Shown: positions 48,391 to 56,427 of the stretch, piece after piece
How positions within the stretch are numbered: the first letter of the stretch is position 1
How the letters are laid out: every line of letters begins with the position of its first letter
DNA from: Gordonibacter massiliensis (ex Traore et al. 2017)
GTDB taxonomy: Bacteria; Actinomycetota; Coriobacteriia; Coriobacteriales; Eggerthellaceae
Direction: 5' to 3'
Length of the DNA: 64,000 nucleotides
NCBI GenBank assembly: GCA_900170005.1
Contig: LT827128.1
Coordinates: forward strand, 930,001-994,000
The notes under the pieces: model-generated
Told to the model about the DNA's origin: nothing
What the model saw: the letters and a program-made list of their open reading frames with translations, nothing else
The model's database searches: none
Program-made: the position numbers and the translations under genes

Positions 48391-48406
48391 TGTTTCACGT
48401 GAAACA
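48391..48406. other. parS-like ParB binding site
   Basis: TGTTTCACGTGAAACA, an exact match to the 16-bp palindrome bound by chromosomal ParB. It lies in a 465-bp AT-richer gap (48180-48644) with no secure gene. Nothing else in the window resembles it. A nearby perfect site suggests closeness to the replication origin region. Confidence 0.8.
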
Positions 48407-48470
48407 ACGGCGATTAAGGTTTGCAGTTGCAAGCGTCTGGCAATCCCGAACCGATAATACAAAAAGGAGC

Positions 48471-48563
48471 ATGAATTTTGATTTGCGGGAGGACGAGCGT
48501 GAGAAAGAAGAAGTTGATGATTCTGTTGTAAATGCAACAGAAAGGGAACTGCCTCCCTGTTAG
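48471..48563 (+). CDS. Possible 30-residue acidic peptide
   Basis: ATG to TAG, encoding MNFDLREDEREKEEV and a short remainder ending LPPC. AAGGAG lies only 1 bp before the ATG, which is too near for normal initiation. There is no conserved feature I can name. It sits beside parS in the AT-richer gap. Probably not translated, but worth checking. Confidence 0.2.
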   Translation: MNFDLREDEREKEEVDDSVVNATERELPPC

Positions 48564-48644
48564 GCTTTCTTCGATACGCTGGGTGAAGGTGCCGGGCGGC
48601 AACGTTGGCGCTGGATGAACGAGAGCACTGCGAAGGGAGCGGTT

Positions 48645-49373
48645 ATGATCCGCACGATTATAAGGATAGACGCCGCGGCGTGCGACGGGTGCGGCCTCTG
48701 CGTGAGCGCGTGCCATGAGGGAGCCATCGGGCTGGTGGACGGAAAGGCGCGGCTTCTACGCGACGACTACTGCGACGGGCTCGGCGATTGCCTGCCCGCG
48801 TGCCCGGCTGGAGCCATCTCGTTCGTGGAGCGCGAGGCGGCCGCCTACGACGAAGAGGCGGTGCTCGCGGCAAAGCGCGCGCAGGGGGATCGGCTGGCGG
48901 GCGGGTGCCCGGGATCGCTTTCGCGCTTCTTCGCCGAAGAGGATGCGGCGGCGAAAACCACAACAGTGCCAAAGATCGAGACAACGGTCGAAAACGAATG
49001 CGGTCCTTCCGCGTCGGAGTTGGCCCAATGGCCGGTGGAGATCAAGCTCGTGCCGGTGCAGGCGCCGTACTTCGCGGGAGCCCACGTGCTCGTGGCGGCC
49101 GACTGCACCGCGTTCGCCTGCGCCGACTTCCACCGCAGCTTTATGCATGGGAGGACCACCGTGATCGGGTGCCCCAAGCTCGACGGCGTCGACTACGCGG
49201 ACAAGCTGGCCGAGGTGTTCGCGCGCAACGACGTGGCGTCGGTCGCCGTCGCGCGCATGGAGGTGCCGTGCTGCGGCGGCCTCGAGCAGGCGGCCCGCAC
49301 CGCGCTCGCCCGCAGCGGGAAGGACGTGCCCTTCGAGGTCGCCGTCATCTCGACGCGCGGCGAGATGCTCTAG
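48645..49373 (+). CDS. Ferredoxin-type 4Fe-4S protein
   Basis: 242 residues from ATG 48645 (AGGGAG 7 bp upstream); ATG 48615 is in frame but lacks an SD. Two clusters: CDGCGLCVSAC and CDGLGDCLPAC. The C-terminal domain has further conserved Cys residues (DCTAFAC, IGCP and VPCCGG). Such proteins occur in strict anaerobes, often near hybrid-cluster protein genes, and may bind an extra cluster. No partner is adjacent here. The function is redox, otherwise unknown. Confidence 0.82.
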   Translation: MIRTIIRIDAAACDGCGLCVSACHEGAIGLVDGKARLLRDDYCDGLGDCLPACPAGAISFVEREAAAYDEEAVLAAKRAQGDRLAGGCPGSLSRFFAEEDAAAKTTTVPKIETTVENECGPSASELAQWPVEIKLVPVQAPYFAGAHVLVAADCTAFACADFHRSFMHGRTTVIGCPKLDGVDYADKLAEVFARNDVASVAVARMEVPCCGGLEQAARTALARSGKDVPFEVAVISTRGEML

Positions 49374-49497
49374 CCGCGGACGGGCAAGCCCTGCTCCGGC
49401 CGGCTATGCGCTTGCCGAGCGACGTCAAGGGGCGAAGCGGTGCGCGCCCTTTCGCAATCGCCTCGCGAAAGGGCGCGGCCGATAGTGCCGACGATTG

Positions 49498-50058
49498 CTA
49501 CGCCTCGGCCTCTATCCTCAGTTTGCCGTGCTTGCGGTGCAGCTTGAAGGGGTACACGATGAGCTCGATGCCCAGCAGGATAAGGTGATGCTCCAAGTTC
49601 GCGAACGGGTTCACGACGAGCAGCACGGCCAGCACGAGCTGGAACACGCAGAAGGCGAGCGCGACGACAAAGGGCTTCCGGTGCTTGATGTCGGAGAATA
49701 TGTCGTCGAATTCCCGCGCCGCCTTGAACAGCCCGAGCAGGCCCCACACGATGCCGATGAACATGGTGGAGTTCGCCCCGTGCACGATGATGACCAGGCC
49801 GAGCACGCACAGCACGATGGCCGACCCCATGCTCGACCGGCCCGCGTCGGCGTCGCGCTCGCGCACCACCGCCACGATGCTGCCCACGGACGAGAGCACC
49901 ATGGGCACGCCCAGGTACCACGGAAGCGCCTCCTCCGCGAATTCCGGGAACAGCAGGCAGCACACGCCCACGAGGGGCAGCAGGAGCATCGAGATCACGG
50001 CCACCTGCACGCTGGGCTTGCTCTCTTTGACGTCCTTCACTGATTCGACGGTGGTCAC
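49498..50058 (-). CDS. DUF308-like membrane protein
   Basis: 186 residues from GTG 50058 with AAGGGA 7 bp upstream. Four to six hydrophobic segments separated by short charged loops, as in HdeD/DUF308 proteins of unknown role. The longer open frame upstream crosses the CsoR promoter and is not expected to be read. It is divergent from csoR; the shared gap is 223 bp. The C-terminal tail is basic (LHRKHGKLRIEAEA). Confidence 0.72.
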   Translation of the reverse strand: MTTVESVKDVKESKPSVQVAVISMLLLPLVGVCCLLFPEFAEEALPWYLGVPMVLSSVGSIVAVVRERDADAGRSSMGSAIVLCVLGLVIIVHGANSTMFIGIVWGLLGLFKAAREFDDIFSDIKHRKPFVVALAFCVFQLVLAVLLVVNPFANLEHHLILLGIELIVYPFKLHRKHGKLRIEAEA

Positions 50059-50201
50059 GACGTTTCCCTTCGATCGGTTGGCGGGCAATTCTACCATTCG
50101 TCCGCGCCGAATCGGCGTCCCTGCCCCAAAGGGCGGCAGAATTCCGCATGCTGCGGCGCGCCTTTCGCGTGACGTCGTCTCAACGTTCTGGCAAAGAGTG
50201 C

Positions 50202-50257
50202 TTGACAATACCCCCAAGGGGTATATACTGGCAGCCGTTGATACCCTCTAGGGGTAT
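50202..50257 (+). promoter_or_regulatory. csoR-copA promoter with two CsoR-type operators
   Basis: TTGACA (50202-50207), 16-bp spacer, TATACT (50224-50229). Two palindromes: ATACCCCCAAGGGGTAT (50208-50224, filling the spacer) and ATACCCTCTAGGGGTAT (50241-50257, just after the start). These resemble the G-tract operators of copper-sensing CsoR (TACCC and GGGTA half-sites). SD AAGGAGG follows at 50270. Confidence 0.88.
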
Positions 50258-50281
50258 AGGTGGATACCGAAGGAGGCGACC

Positions 50282-50605
50282 ATGACGGAGACGGGCGAGT
50301 GCACGGGCGCATCATGCGCGTGCCGACACAAGGAAACGCCGCGCGACCAAGCGCTCCAGGCCGATCTGCAAAAGCGACTCAATCGCGTGATCGGCCAGCT
50401 CAACGGGGTGAAGGCCATGCTCGACGACAACCGCTACTGCGGCGACGTGCTCACGCAGCTGGCCGCGGCGGAGAGCGCCGTCCACAGCGTGTCGAGCAAG
50501 CTTCTGCAGAACCATCTGGAAACGTGCGTGGTCGAGCAGATCCAACGCGGCAACGTGGAGGTCGTGGACGAGGTCATGCAGCTGATGAAGAAGTTCTCGC
50601 GCTAG
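50282..50605 (+). CDS. csoR: Copper-sensing repressor, CsoR family
   Basis: 107 residues, all helical. The Cu(I) ligands C53, H78 and C82 (RYCGDV, LLQNHLETCVV) follow the Cys-His-Cys pattern of CsoR. An N-terminal Cys-rich stretch (GECTGASCACRH) is unusual and may also bind metal. The two palindromes upstream fit its own operator, so it represses itself and probably copA. It is separated from copA by a family A repeat block (287 bp). Confidence 0.93.
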   Translation: MTETGECTGASCACRHKETPRDQALQADLQKRLNRVIGQLNGVKAMLDDNRYCGDVLTQLAAAESAVHSVSSKLLQNHLETCVVEQIQRGNVEVVDEVMQLMKKFSR

Positions 50606-50626
50606 CCAACGCCGCAGCACCCGAAT

Positions 50627-50849
50627 GTCATCCTGGGCGGAGCACCGAAGGTGCGGTGTCGAAGGATCCTGTGCGGCGACAGCTGTGATGCCTCCTGCCG
50701 GCGCCGCACGGGATCCTTCGACTGCGGCGGCTTCGCCGCTCATCGCTTCGCGATGCCTCCCTGCGCCCGCTCCGCGTGCTCGGGAGTGCAACAGTCCACT
50801 GGACTGTTGCATGCTCAGGATGACAAGGGGCCATACCGCTCAGGATGAC
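50627..50849. repeat. Family A palindromic repeat block
   Basis: It starts GTCATCCTGGGCGGAGC and shows GTCGAAGGATCC, a mirrored GGATCCTTCGAC, and ends CAGGATGAC (50841-50849). An inner palindrome, GCAACAGTCC-ACT-GGACTGTTGC, occupies 50792-50814. Its arms differ from the 47279 copy but the changes are compensated. It is between csoR and copA. Confidence 0.83.
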
Positions 50850-50892
50850 AAACCAGGCATTGTGCTTGTTTAGGCCGCTGGAAAGGACAACG

Positions 50893-53517
50893 ATGAAGCA
50901 GACGTTCGATGTGACGGGCATGACGTGCGCGGCGTGCTCGGCGCGCGTCGAGAAGACGGCGGGGGCGGTGCCCGGCGTGAACCATGCCGCGGTGAACCTG
51001 CTGAAGAACAGCATGGAGATCGACTACGACGGCGCGCCTGGCACGCTCGACGCCGTGAGCGCGGCCGTGGACAAGGCCGGCTACGGTGCCGTTCCGCGCG
51101 CGGCGAAAGGCGCGGCGTCAGGCGGGACCGCGCCGCGGGCCGCAGGCGCGGCGTCTCCGGTGAGCGCGGCGGCTGCCGAGGCCAAGCAGGTGAAGATGCG
51201 GCTCATCGTGTCGTTCGTCTTCACCGTTCCCTTGTTCTACATCTCCATGGGCCACATGTTCGGTTGGCCGCTGCCGGCGTTCCTCGCGGACGAGCGCAAC
51301 ATCATGGCGTTCGCGCTCACGCAGCTGCTGCTGCTTGCGCCGGTGGTGTTCGTGAACTTCAAGTTCTTCCGCGTGGGCTTCAAGACGCTCTTCCACGGCT
51401 CGCCCAATATGGACTCGCTCATCGCGCTGGGGTCGACCGCCGCTACGGTGTACGGCGTGTACGCGATGTACCGCATCGCCTTCGCGCTCGGCGCGGGCGA
51501 CGTGCACGCGGCGCATATGGCGGGCATGGATCTGTACTTCGAGAGCGCCGCCATGATCCTCACGCTCATCACCTTGGGCAAGTACTTCGAGGCGCGCGCG
51601 AAGGGTCGTACGACCGACGCCATCGCCTCGCTCATGGACCTGGCGCCCAAGACGGCCGTGCGCGTGGGCGAGGACGGCTCCGAGGAGCGGATCCTGGCCG
51701 ACGACGTGCGCGAGGGCGACGTGCTGGCCGTGCGCGCCGGCGAGGGCGTGCCGGTCGACGGCGTGGTGGTGGAGGGCTCCGGCTCGGTGGACGAGTCGGC
51801 CATCACCGGCGAGTCGGTGCCGGTGGACAAGGCGGCGGGCGATCCGGTCACGGGCGCCACGGTGAACCGCACGGGGTACTTCACCATGCGGGCCACGCGC
51901 GTGGGCGACGACACCACGTTGGCGAGCATCATCCGCCTTGTGGACGACGCCACCAGCTCCAAGGCCCCCATCGAAAAGATTGCCGACCGCATAAGCGGCG
52001 TGTTCGTGCCCATCGTCATCGTCATCGCGCTGGCCACGTTCGCCATCTGGATGGTGCTGGGCACGGGTTTGGAAACGGCCCTTTCCCACGCCATCTCGGT
52101 GCTCGTGATCTCGTGCCCGTGCGCGCTCGGGCTGGCCACGCCCACGGCCATCATGGTGGGTACCGGGCGCGGCGCGAAGAACGGCATCCTGGTGAAGTCG
52201 GCCGAGGCGCTGGAGGGCGCGCACAACGTGAAAACCGTCGTGCTCGACAAGACCGGCACCGTGACCGAGGGCGCGCCGAGCGTGACCGACGTGGCGCCGG
52301 CGCCGGGCGTGGCGGAGGAGCGCTTGCTGGAGGCGGCGGTGTCCGTCGAGGGCCGCTCGGAGCATCCGCTGGCGCGCGCGGTGTGCGCCTACGCCCGCGA
52401 GCGAGGGGCGTACCCCTTGCTGGTCGAGGACTTCAAGCAGGTTCCGGGCGAGGGCATCGCGGCGCTCGTCGACGACGTTCCCGTGCTCGCCGGCAACCTG
52501 CGCATGATGGAGTCGCGCGGCATCGACGCGGGCGACCTTGCGGCAACCGCCCGCGAGCTGGCGGCCGACGGCAAGACGCCGCTGTTCTTCGCCGCCGACG
52601 GCAGGCTGCTCGGCGTGATCGCCGTGGCCGACACGGTGAAGCCCACGAGCCGCGCCGCCGTCTGCGAGCTGCGCGCCATGGGCGTGCGCACGGTCATGCT
52701 CACGGGCGACAACGAGCTCACCGCCGCCGCCATCCAGCGCGAGGTGGGCGTGGACGAGGTCATCGCCGGCGTGCTGCCGGAGGGCAAGGAGCGCGAGATC
52801 CGCCGCCTGGCGCAGGCCGGGCGCGTGGCCATGGTGGGCGACGGCATCAACGACGCGCCGGCCCTCGCCCGCGCCGACATCGGCATCGCCATCGGCGCCG
52901 GCACCGACGTGGCCATTGAAAGCGCCGACGTCGTGCTCATGAGAAGCGACCTCATGGACGTGCCGGCGGCCATCCAGCTGTCGCGCGCCACCATGCGCAA
53001 CATCAAGCAGAACCTGTTCTGGGCGCTGTTCTACAACGCCGTGTGCATTCCCGTGGCCGCCGGCGCGCTGGCGTTCGCGGGCGTGAACCTGAACCCCATG
53101 ATAGCCGCGGCCGCCATGTCCCTGAGCTCGGTGTGCGTGGTGAGCAACGCGCTGCGCCTGCGCGGCTGGAAGCCCAGGTTCTCGGCTGTCGGCGCCAGCG
53201 TCGAGCCTGCGGCTGCGAAGGCGCTCGACGCCGCCCCGGACGCGGCAGAGCCCCGCACGGAATCGGAACCGATCGGCGCGAAGGCGCCGGAAGGAAAGGA
53301 GATCGTCATGGAGAAGACCCTGCACGTGGAGGGCATGATGTGCGAGCACTGCGTCAAGCGCGTGAAGAAGGCCCTCGAGGGCGTGGAAGGCGTGGAGGAG
53401 GCCGTGGTCGACCTCGACGCGGGCACCGCCACCGCGAAGCTGTCGCTCGACGTGCCCGACGAGGCGCTGAAGGCGGCCGTCGTGGACGCCGACTACGAGG
53501 TCACGGGCATCGAGTAG
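50893..53517 (+). CDS. copA: Copper-exporting P1B-type ATPase with a C-terminal HMA domain
   Basis: 874 residues from ATG 50893 (GAAAGGAC SD); the longer frame begins inside the repeat. An N-terminal HMA domain has GMTCAACS (C12, C15). After an Ala-rich linker come eight membrane helices, the ion site SCPCALGLATP (C408, P409, C410), phosphorylation D452 (DKTGTVTEG), and GDGINDAPALA. The chain then continues through an Ala/Pro/Glu-rich linker into a second HMA domain (MMCEHCVK, C817, C820), which is unusual. It probably exports Cu(I) under CsoR control. Confidence 0.94.
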   Translation: MKQTFDVTGMTCAACSARVEKTAGAVPGVNHAAVNLLKNSMEIDYDGAPGTLDAVSAAVDKAGYGAVPRAAKGAASGGTAPRAAGAASPVSAAAAEAKQVKMRLIVSFVFTVPLFYISMGHMFGWPLPAFLADERNIMAFALTQLLLLAPVVFVNFKFFRVGFKTLFHGSPNMDSLIALGSTAATVYGVYAMYRIAFALGAGDVHAAHMAGMDLYFESAAMILTLITLGKYFEARAKGRTTDAIASLMDLAPKTAVRVGEDGSEERILADDVREGDVLAVRAGEGVPVDGVVVEGSGSVDESAITGESVPVDKAAGDPVTGATVNRTGYFTMRATRVGDDTTLASIIRLVDDATSSKAPIEKIADRISGVFVPIVIVIALATFAIWMVLGTGLETALSHAISVLVISCPCALGLATPTAIMVGTGRGAKNGILVKSAEALEGAHNVKTVVLDKTGTVTEGAPSVTDVAPAPGVAEERLLEAAVSVEGRSEHPLARAVCAYARERGAYPLLVEDFKQVPGEGIAALVDDVPVLAGNLRMMESRGIDAGDLAATARELAADGKTPLFFAADGRLLGVIAVADTVKPTSRAAVCELRAMGVRTVMLTGDNELTAAAIQREVGVDEVIAGVLPEGKEREIRRLAQAGRVAMVGDGINDAPALARADIGIAIGAGTDVAIESADVVLMRSDLMDVPAAIQLSRATMRNIKQNLFWALFYNAVCIPVAAGALAFAGVNLNPMIAAAAMSLSSVCVVSNALRLRGWKPRFSAVGASVEPAAAKALDAAPDAAEPRTESEPIGAKAPEGKEIVMEKTLHVEGMMCEHCVKRVKKALEGVEGVEEAVVDLDAGTATAKLSLDVPDEALKAAVVDADYEVTGIE
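53308..53517 (+). CDS. Possible internal start: free CopZ-like chaperone
   Basis: The second HMA domain of CopA begins at ATG 53308, preceded by AAAGGAG with a 6-bp spacer, an ideal SD. In-frame internal initiation would give a 69-residue copper chaperone identical to the CopA tail. Alternatively the codons are only part of the fused protein and this SD is a remnant of an old separate copZ gene. Confidence 0.4.
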   Translation: MEKTLHVEGMMCEHCVKRVKKALEGVEGVEEAVVDLDAGTATAKLSLDVPDEALKAAVVDADYEVTGIE

Positions 53518-53521
53518 GCCC

Positions 53522-54649
53522 CTAGCACCCCACGATGATCTCGCGCAGGGCGGCGATGAGCTTCTCGTTGTCCTCGCGCGTGCGCACGGCAACGCAGAAG
53601 TACTTCCCGTTGGAGAGGCCCGGCGTGCCCTGCAGCTTGCGGATGAGGAACCCGGCCAGTTGCAGGCGCGCGGCCAGCTCCTCGGTGCTCTCCACGCCCA
53701 GGTTCAGATCGGGCCCGTGGTCGAACGCGCACATGACGTAGTTGGCCTCGGCGGGGAATATGTCGATGCCCGGCACCAGGCTGAGCATGCACTGCATCCA
53801 CGGTATCTCGGAGTCCAGGAACTCGCGCGTGCGCTCCAGGTGCTCGGCTTCCGCCAAGGCGAGCTCGCCCAGCACCTCGGCGAACATCGGAACGCCCGAG
53901 CTGTCGTAGAAGCGCGCGATCTGCGCGATGGTGTCGGGGTGCGCCACGCAGTAGCTGATGGGTATGCCCGGCATGGCGTACGGCTCGCAGAACGAGCGCA
54001 CGACCACGAGGTTGCGATGCTCCTTCACCAGCGGCGCCACGCTCTCGCCGCCCAGCGTGAGCTCGATGGACCGCTCGTCTACGACGACCCACGTGCACGC
54101 GTCCAGATAGGCCAGCAACGTGGGGAGCGGCAGCAGGCGGCTCGTGGGATAGCCCGGGTTGGCCAAGACCGCCGCATCGAAGAGGACGCCGTGGCGGGCC
54201 GCCGACGCGGGGTCGGGCATGACGAAGCCCGCGGGGCTCGTGATCTCCACGACGCGGTGCCCGGCGTTGCCGGCTGCCAGCGCGTACTCGACCGGCCCCG
54301 GCACGGCCACGCCCACGGTGCAGGGCTGGTAGGTTTGCGCCACGGCGCGCACCATGTCGCCCACGGTGGATCCCACCAGGAACGACTCCACGGGCATGCC
54401 GTGCTGTCGCGCCAGCGCGCTGCGCAGCGTGTGCGCCTCGCGGTCGGGGGAGTAGTTCAGCTCGCCGGCGGCGAGCGCGGCCTCCATGGCGCGGATGAAC
54501 GAGGGCGGGGTGCCCAGCGGGTTGGCGGTTCCCGAGAAGTCTATCCAGTTCATCTCGGTGCGAAGCTCGTAAGGCGGGGAGAGCAGCTGCTCAGGCAGCG
54601 CGGTGACCGCGGCGCGCACGCCGGGCGCCGCATCGCATCCGTTCGACAT
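53522..54649 (-). CDS. Aminotransferase-fold (class I/II, CobD-like) protein lacking the PLP lysine
   Basis: 375 residues. Its layout follows histidinol-phosphate aminotransferase/CobD: GTANPLGTPPSF, NPGYPTS (residue N164), VVVDERSIEL (D191), a VVVRSFCEPYAMPGI segment and a C-terminal FCVAVRTREDNEKLI. In active enzymes the segment reads about SFxK, with the lysine that binds PLP. Here E222 stands there and P230 replaces the nearby Arg. The frame is intact, so it is not simply broken. It may be a pseudoenzyme or use a different chemistry. It ends 5 bp from copA on the other strand. Confidence 0.75.
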   Translation of the reverse strand: MSNGCDAAPGVRAAVTALPEQLLSPPYELRTEMNWIDFSGTANPLGTPPSFIRAMEAALAAGELNYSPDREAHTLRSALARQHGMPVESFLVGSTVGDMVRAVAQTYQPCTVGVAVPGPVEYALAAGNAGHRVVEITSPAGFVMPDPASAARHGVLFDAAVLANPGYPTSRLLPLPTLLAYLDACTWVVVDERSIELTLGGESVAPLVKEHRNLVVVRSFCEPYAMPGIPISYCVAHPDTIAQIARFYDSSGVPMFAEVLGELALAEAEHLERTREFLDSEIPWMQCMLSLVPGIDIFPAEANYVMCAFDHGPDLNLGVESTEELAARLQLAGFLIRKLQGTPGLSNGKYFCVAVRTREDNEKLIAALREIIVGC

Positions 54650-54857
54650 CCTCGTCTCTCCTTCCCGTCTCTTCCCTTATGCGGACCGCCGTGGGCTTGA
54701 GGGGAATCTGGGGGGACGTTTCAGCAGGTGGCAGATTCAAGCGCGGCCGTATATGTCAGCTCCCCGTCCGCAGCGGACGCGCGGAGATAGCGGGGAAATG
54801 ATTATCCTAGCACAAGTTTCCAACGGCCGTGCCCGGCATGGTAGACTAATTCGCGCA

Positions 54858-56231
54858 ATGAAAGAAGAATTCCCGCAGACCGACGCGCCCGTTCCAGGCG
54901 CTTTGCCGTCCGGCGCAGCCGCCGGAGGCCCTAGCGCGCGCGGAGCCGCCTCGGACGACCTCCTTCCGCTCGAGGCGTGGGAGGGCCCGGCCATCCTGCT
55001 GGTGGATCTGGACGCGTTCTTCGCTTCGGTGGAGCAGCTGGACCATCCGGCCTGGCGCGGCAAGCCCGTGATCGTGGGCGGCGACGCGGACAAACACGGC
55101 GTGGTCTCCACCGCGTCCTACGAGGCGCGGCGCTTCGGGGTGCACAGCGCCATGCCCGCCTCCACGGCCGAGCGCCTGTGCCCGGAGGGCATTTGGACGC
55201 GCGGGCATTTCGACCGCTACCGCGAGATGTCGAACGCCATCATGGACATCCTGCGCTCGGAGACGCCCCACGTGCAGCAGGTGAGCATCGACGAGGCGTT
55301 CTGCGACGTGAGCCCCACGCCGGTGAACCGCGAGCATCCCGTCCAGGTGGCGCGCCGCATCCAGCAGCGCGTCGAGAAGCTGGGCGTGACGTGCTCCATC
55401 GGCGTGGGCACGTCGAAAACGATCGCGAAGATAGCCTCGGACATGGACAAGCCGCGCGGCTTGACGGTGGTGTACCCGGGGCGCGAGCGCAGCTTCCTGG
55501 CTCCCTTGCCCGTGCGCACGATGAGCGGCATAGGAGCGGCGGCCGAGCAGAAGCTCAAAAGCCGCGGCATCGAGACGCTGGGGGATCTGGCCTCCGCCGA
55601 CGAAGCCCTGTTGCTGCGCCTGTTCGGGAAAAACGGGCACGTCATGCACGTGCGGGCGAACGGGGGCGACGACGCGCCCGTCGTCACGGACGATCCGGTG
55701 AAGTCGGTGTCGAACGAGACGACGTTCGCTGTGGACCTCACCGAGCGCGACGAAGTGGAGGCCGCCATCGCCACCATGGCCGCGAAGGTCGGCCGGCGGC
55801 TGCGCCGCAAAGGGCTCGCCGGACGCACGCTAGGCCTGAAGGTGCGCTTCGACGATCGCACCGTGCGCTCGGTGCAGCGGCGCCTCGAGCATCCGAGCGA
55901 CGACGAGCTGGCCTACACGCCGCTGCTGTACCGCATGGTGGACGAGGTGTGGCACCCCGGCGTTCCCGTGCGGCTCATCGGCGTGAGCATGTCCGGTTTC
56001 GCCGCGGAGGAGGGCGTGCAGGAGAGCCTGTTCGACCTGGGCGAAGTGGCTCCCAACGACATCGATGTGGAACCCGTGATAAAGGACGAGGGGAAGCGCC
56101 GCGGCCTCATCGAGGCCACCGACCTGGTGAAGAACCGCTTCGGCGAGGACGCCGTGCGCTTCGGCCGCGAACTGCGCGCCGACGACAACACCACCGGCTC
56201 CGCCAGCAAGAACCCAGCGGACTACAAGTGA
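54858..56231 (+). CDS. dinB: DNA polymerase IV (Y family)
   Basis: 457 residues from ATG 54858. Catalytic residues: D50 in LLVDLDAFFASVE and D145-E146 in SIDEAF. Palm, fingers, thumb and little-finger regions follow in order, with a 55-residue C-tail that includes QESLFDL, a probable beta-clamp motif. An extra 40-residue Ala-rich N-terminus precedes the palm. No SD is seen; a TAGACT lies 11 bp before the ATG, so the mRNA may be leaderless or very short. An ATG at 54798 is an alternative. It performs translesion synthesis. Confidence 0.9.
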   Translation: MKEEFPQTDAPVPGALPSGAAAGGPSARGAASDDLLPLEAWEGPAILLVDLDAFFASVEQLDHPAWRGKPVIVGGDADKHGVVSTASYEARRFGVHSAMPASTAERLCPEGIWTRGHFDRYREMSNAIMDILRSETPHVQQVSIDEAFCDVSPTPVNREHPVQVARRIQQRVEKLGVTCSIGVGTSKTIAKIASDMDKPRGLTVVYPGRERSFLAPLPVRTMSGIGAAAEQKLKSRGIETLGDLASADEALLLRLFGKNGHVMHVRANGGDDAPVVTDDPVKSVSNETTFAVDLTERDEVEAAIATMAAKVGRRLRRKGLAGRTLGLKVRFDDRTVRSVQRRLEHPSDDELAYTPLLYRMVDEVWHPGVPVRLIGVSMSGFAAEEGVQESLFDLGEVAPNDIDVEPVIKDEGKRRGLIEATDLVKNRFGEDAVRFGRELRADDNTTGSASKNPADYK

Positions 56232-56249
56232 TGCTTCGCCCGTAGGGGG

Positions 56250-56426
56250 TTAGTGCACGCCGAGCAGGTACAGAACTCCGAAGAACAGCGCGACCACGGT
56301 GCCTGCGACAAGCAGGAATCCCAACAGGAACCAGCGGGCGTCCACTTCGCCGTTTCGGTTTCTCCAGCGAAGGGGAATCAGAGCGTCGAACAGGACGTCC
56401 GCGAGCAGATCGAACAGGATTCCCAC
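56250..56426 (-). CDS. 58-residue small membrane protein
   Basis: The chain reads MGILFDLLADVLFDALIPLR, followed by a charged WRNRNGEVDAR loop, then a membrane helix (about 31-56) ending LLGVH. GTG 56426 sits 1 bp after the degV stop, so translation is probably coupled. It was too short for simple ORF finding, yet codon use and the helix are convincing. No family is recognised. It may be a small accessory membrane protein. Confidence 0.65.
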   Translation of the reverse strand: MGILFDLLADVLFDALIPLRWRNRNGEVDARWFLLGFLLVAGTVVALFFGVLYLLGVH

Positions 56427-56427
56427 G

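Noticed and set aside
48211-48537. 108-codon minus-strand frame across the parS site
   Set aside because: No SD, no domain, biased composition, and it crosses the operator/promoter and parS.
50845-50892. Upstream in-frame start for copA
   Set aside because: It lies in the end of a family A repeat and lacks an SD; ATG 50893 has SD and gives the usual HMA N-terminus.
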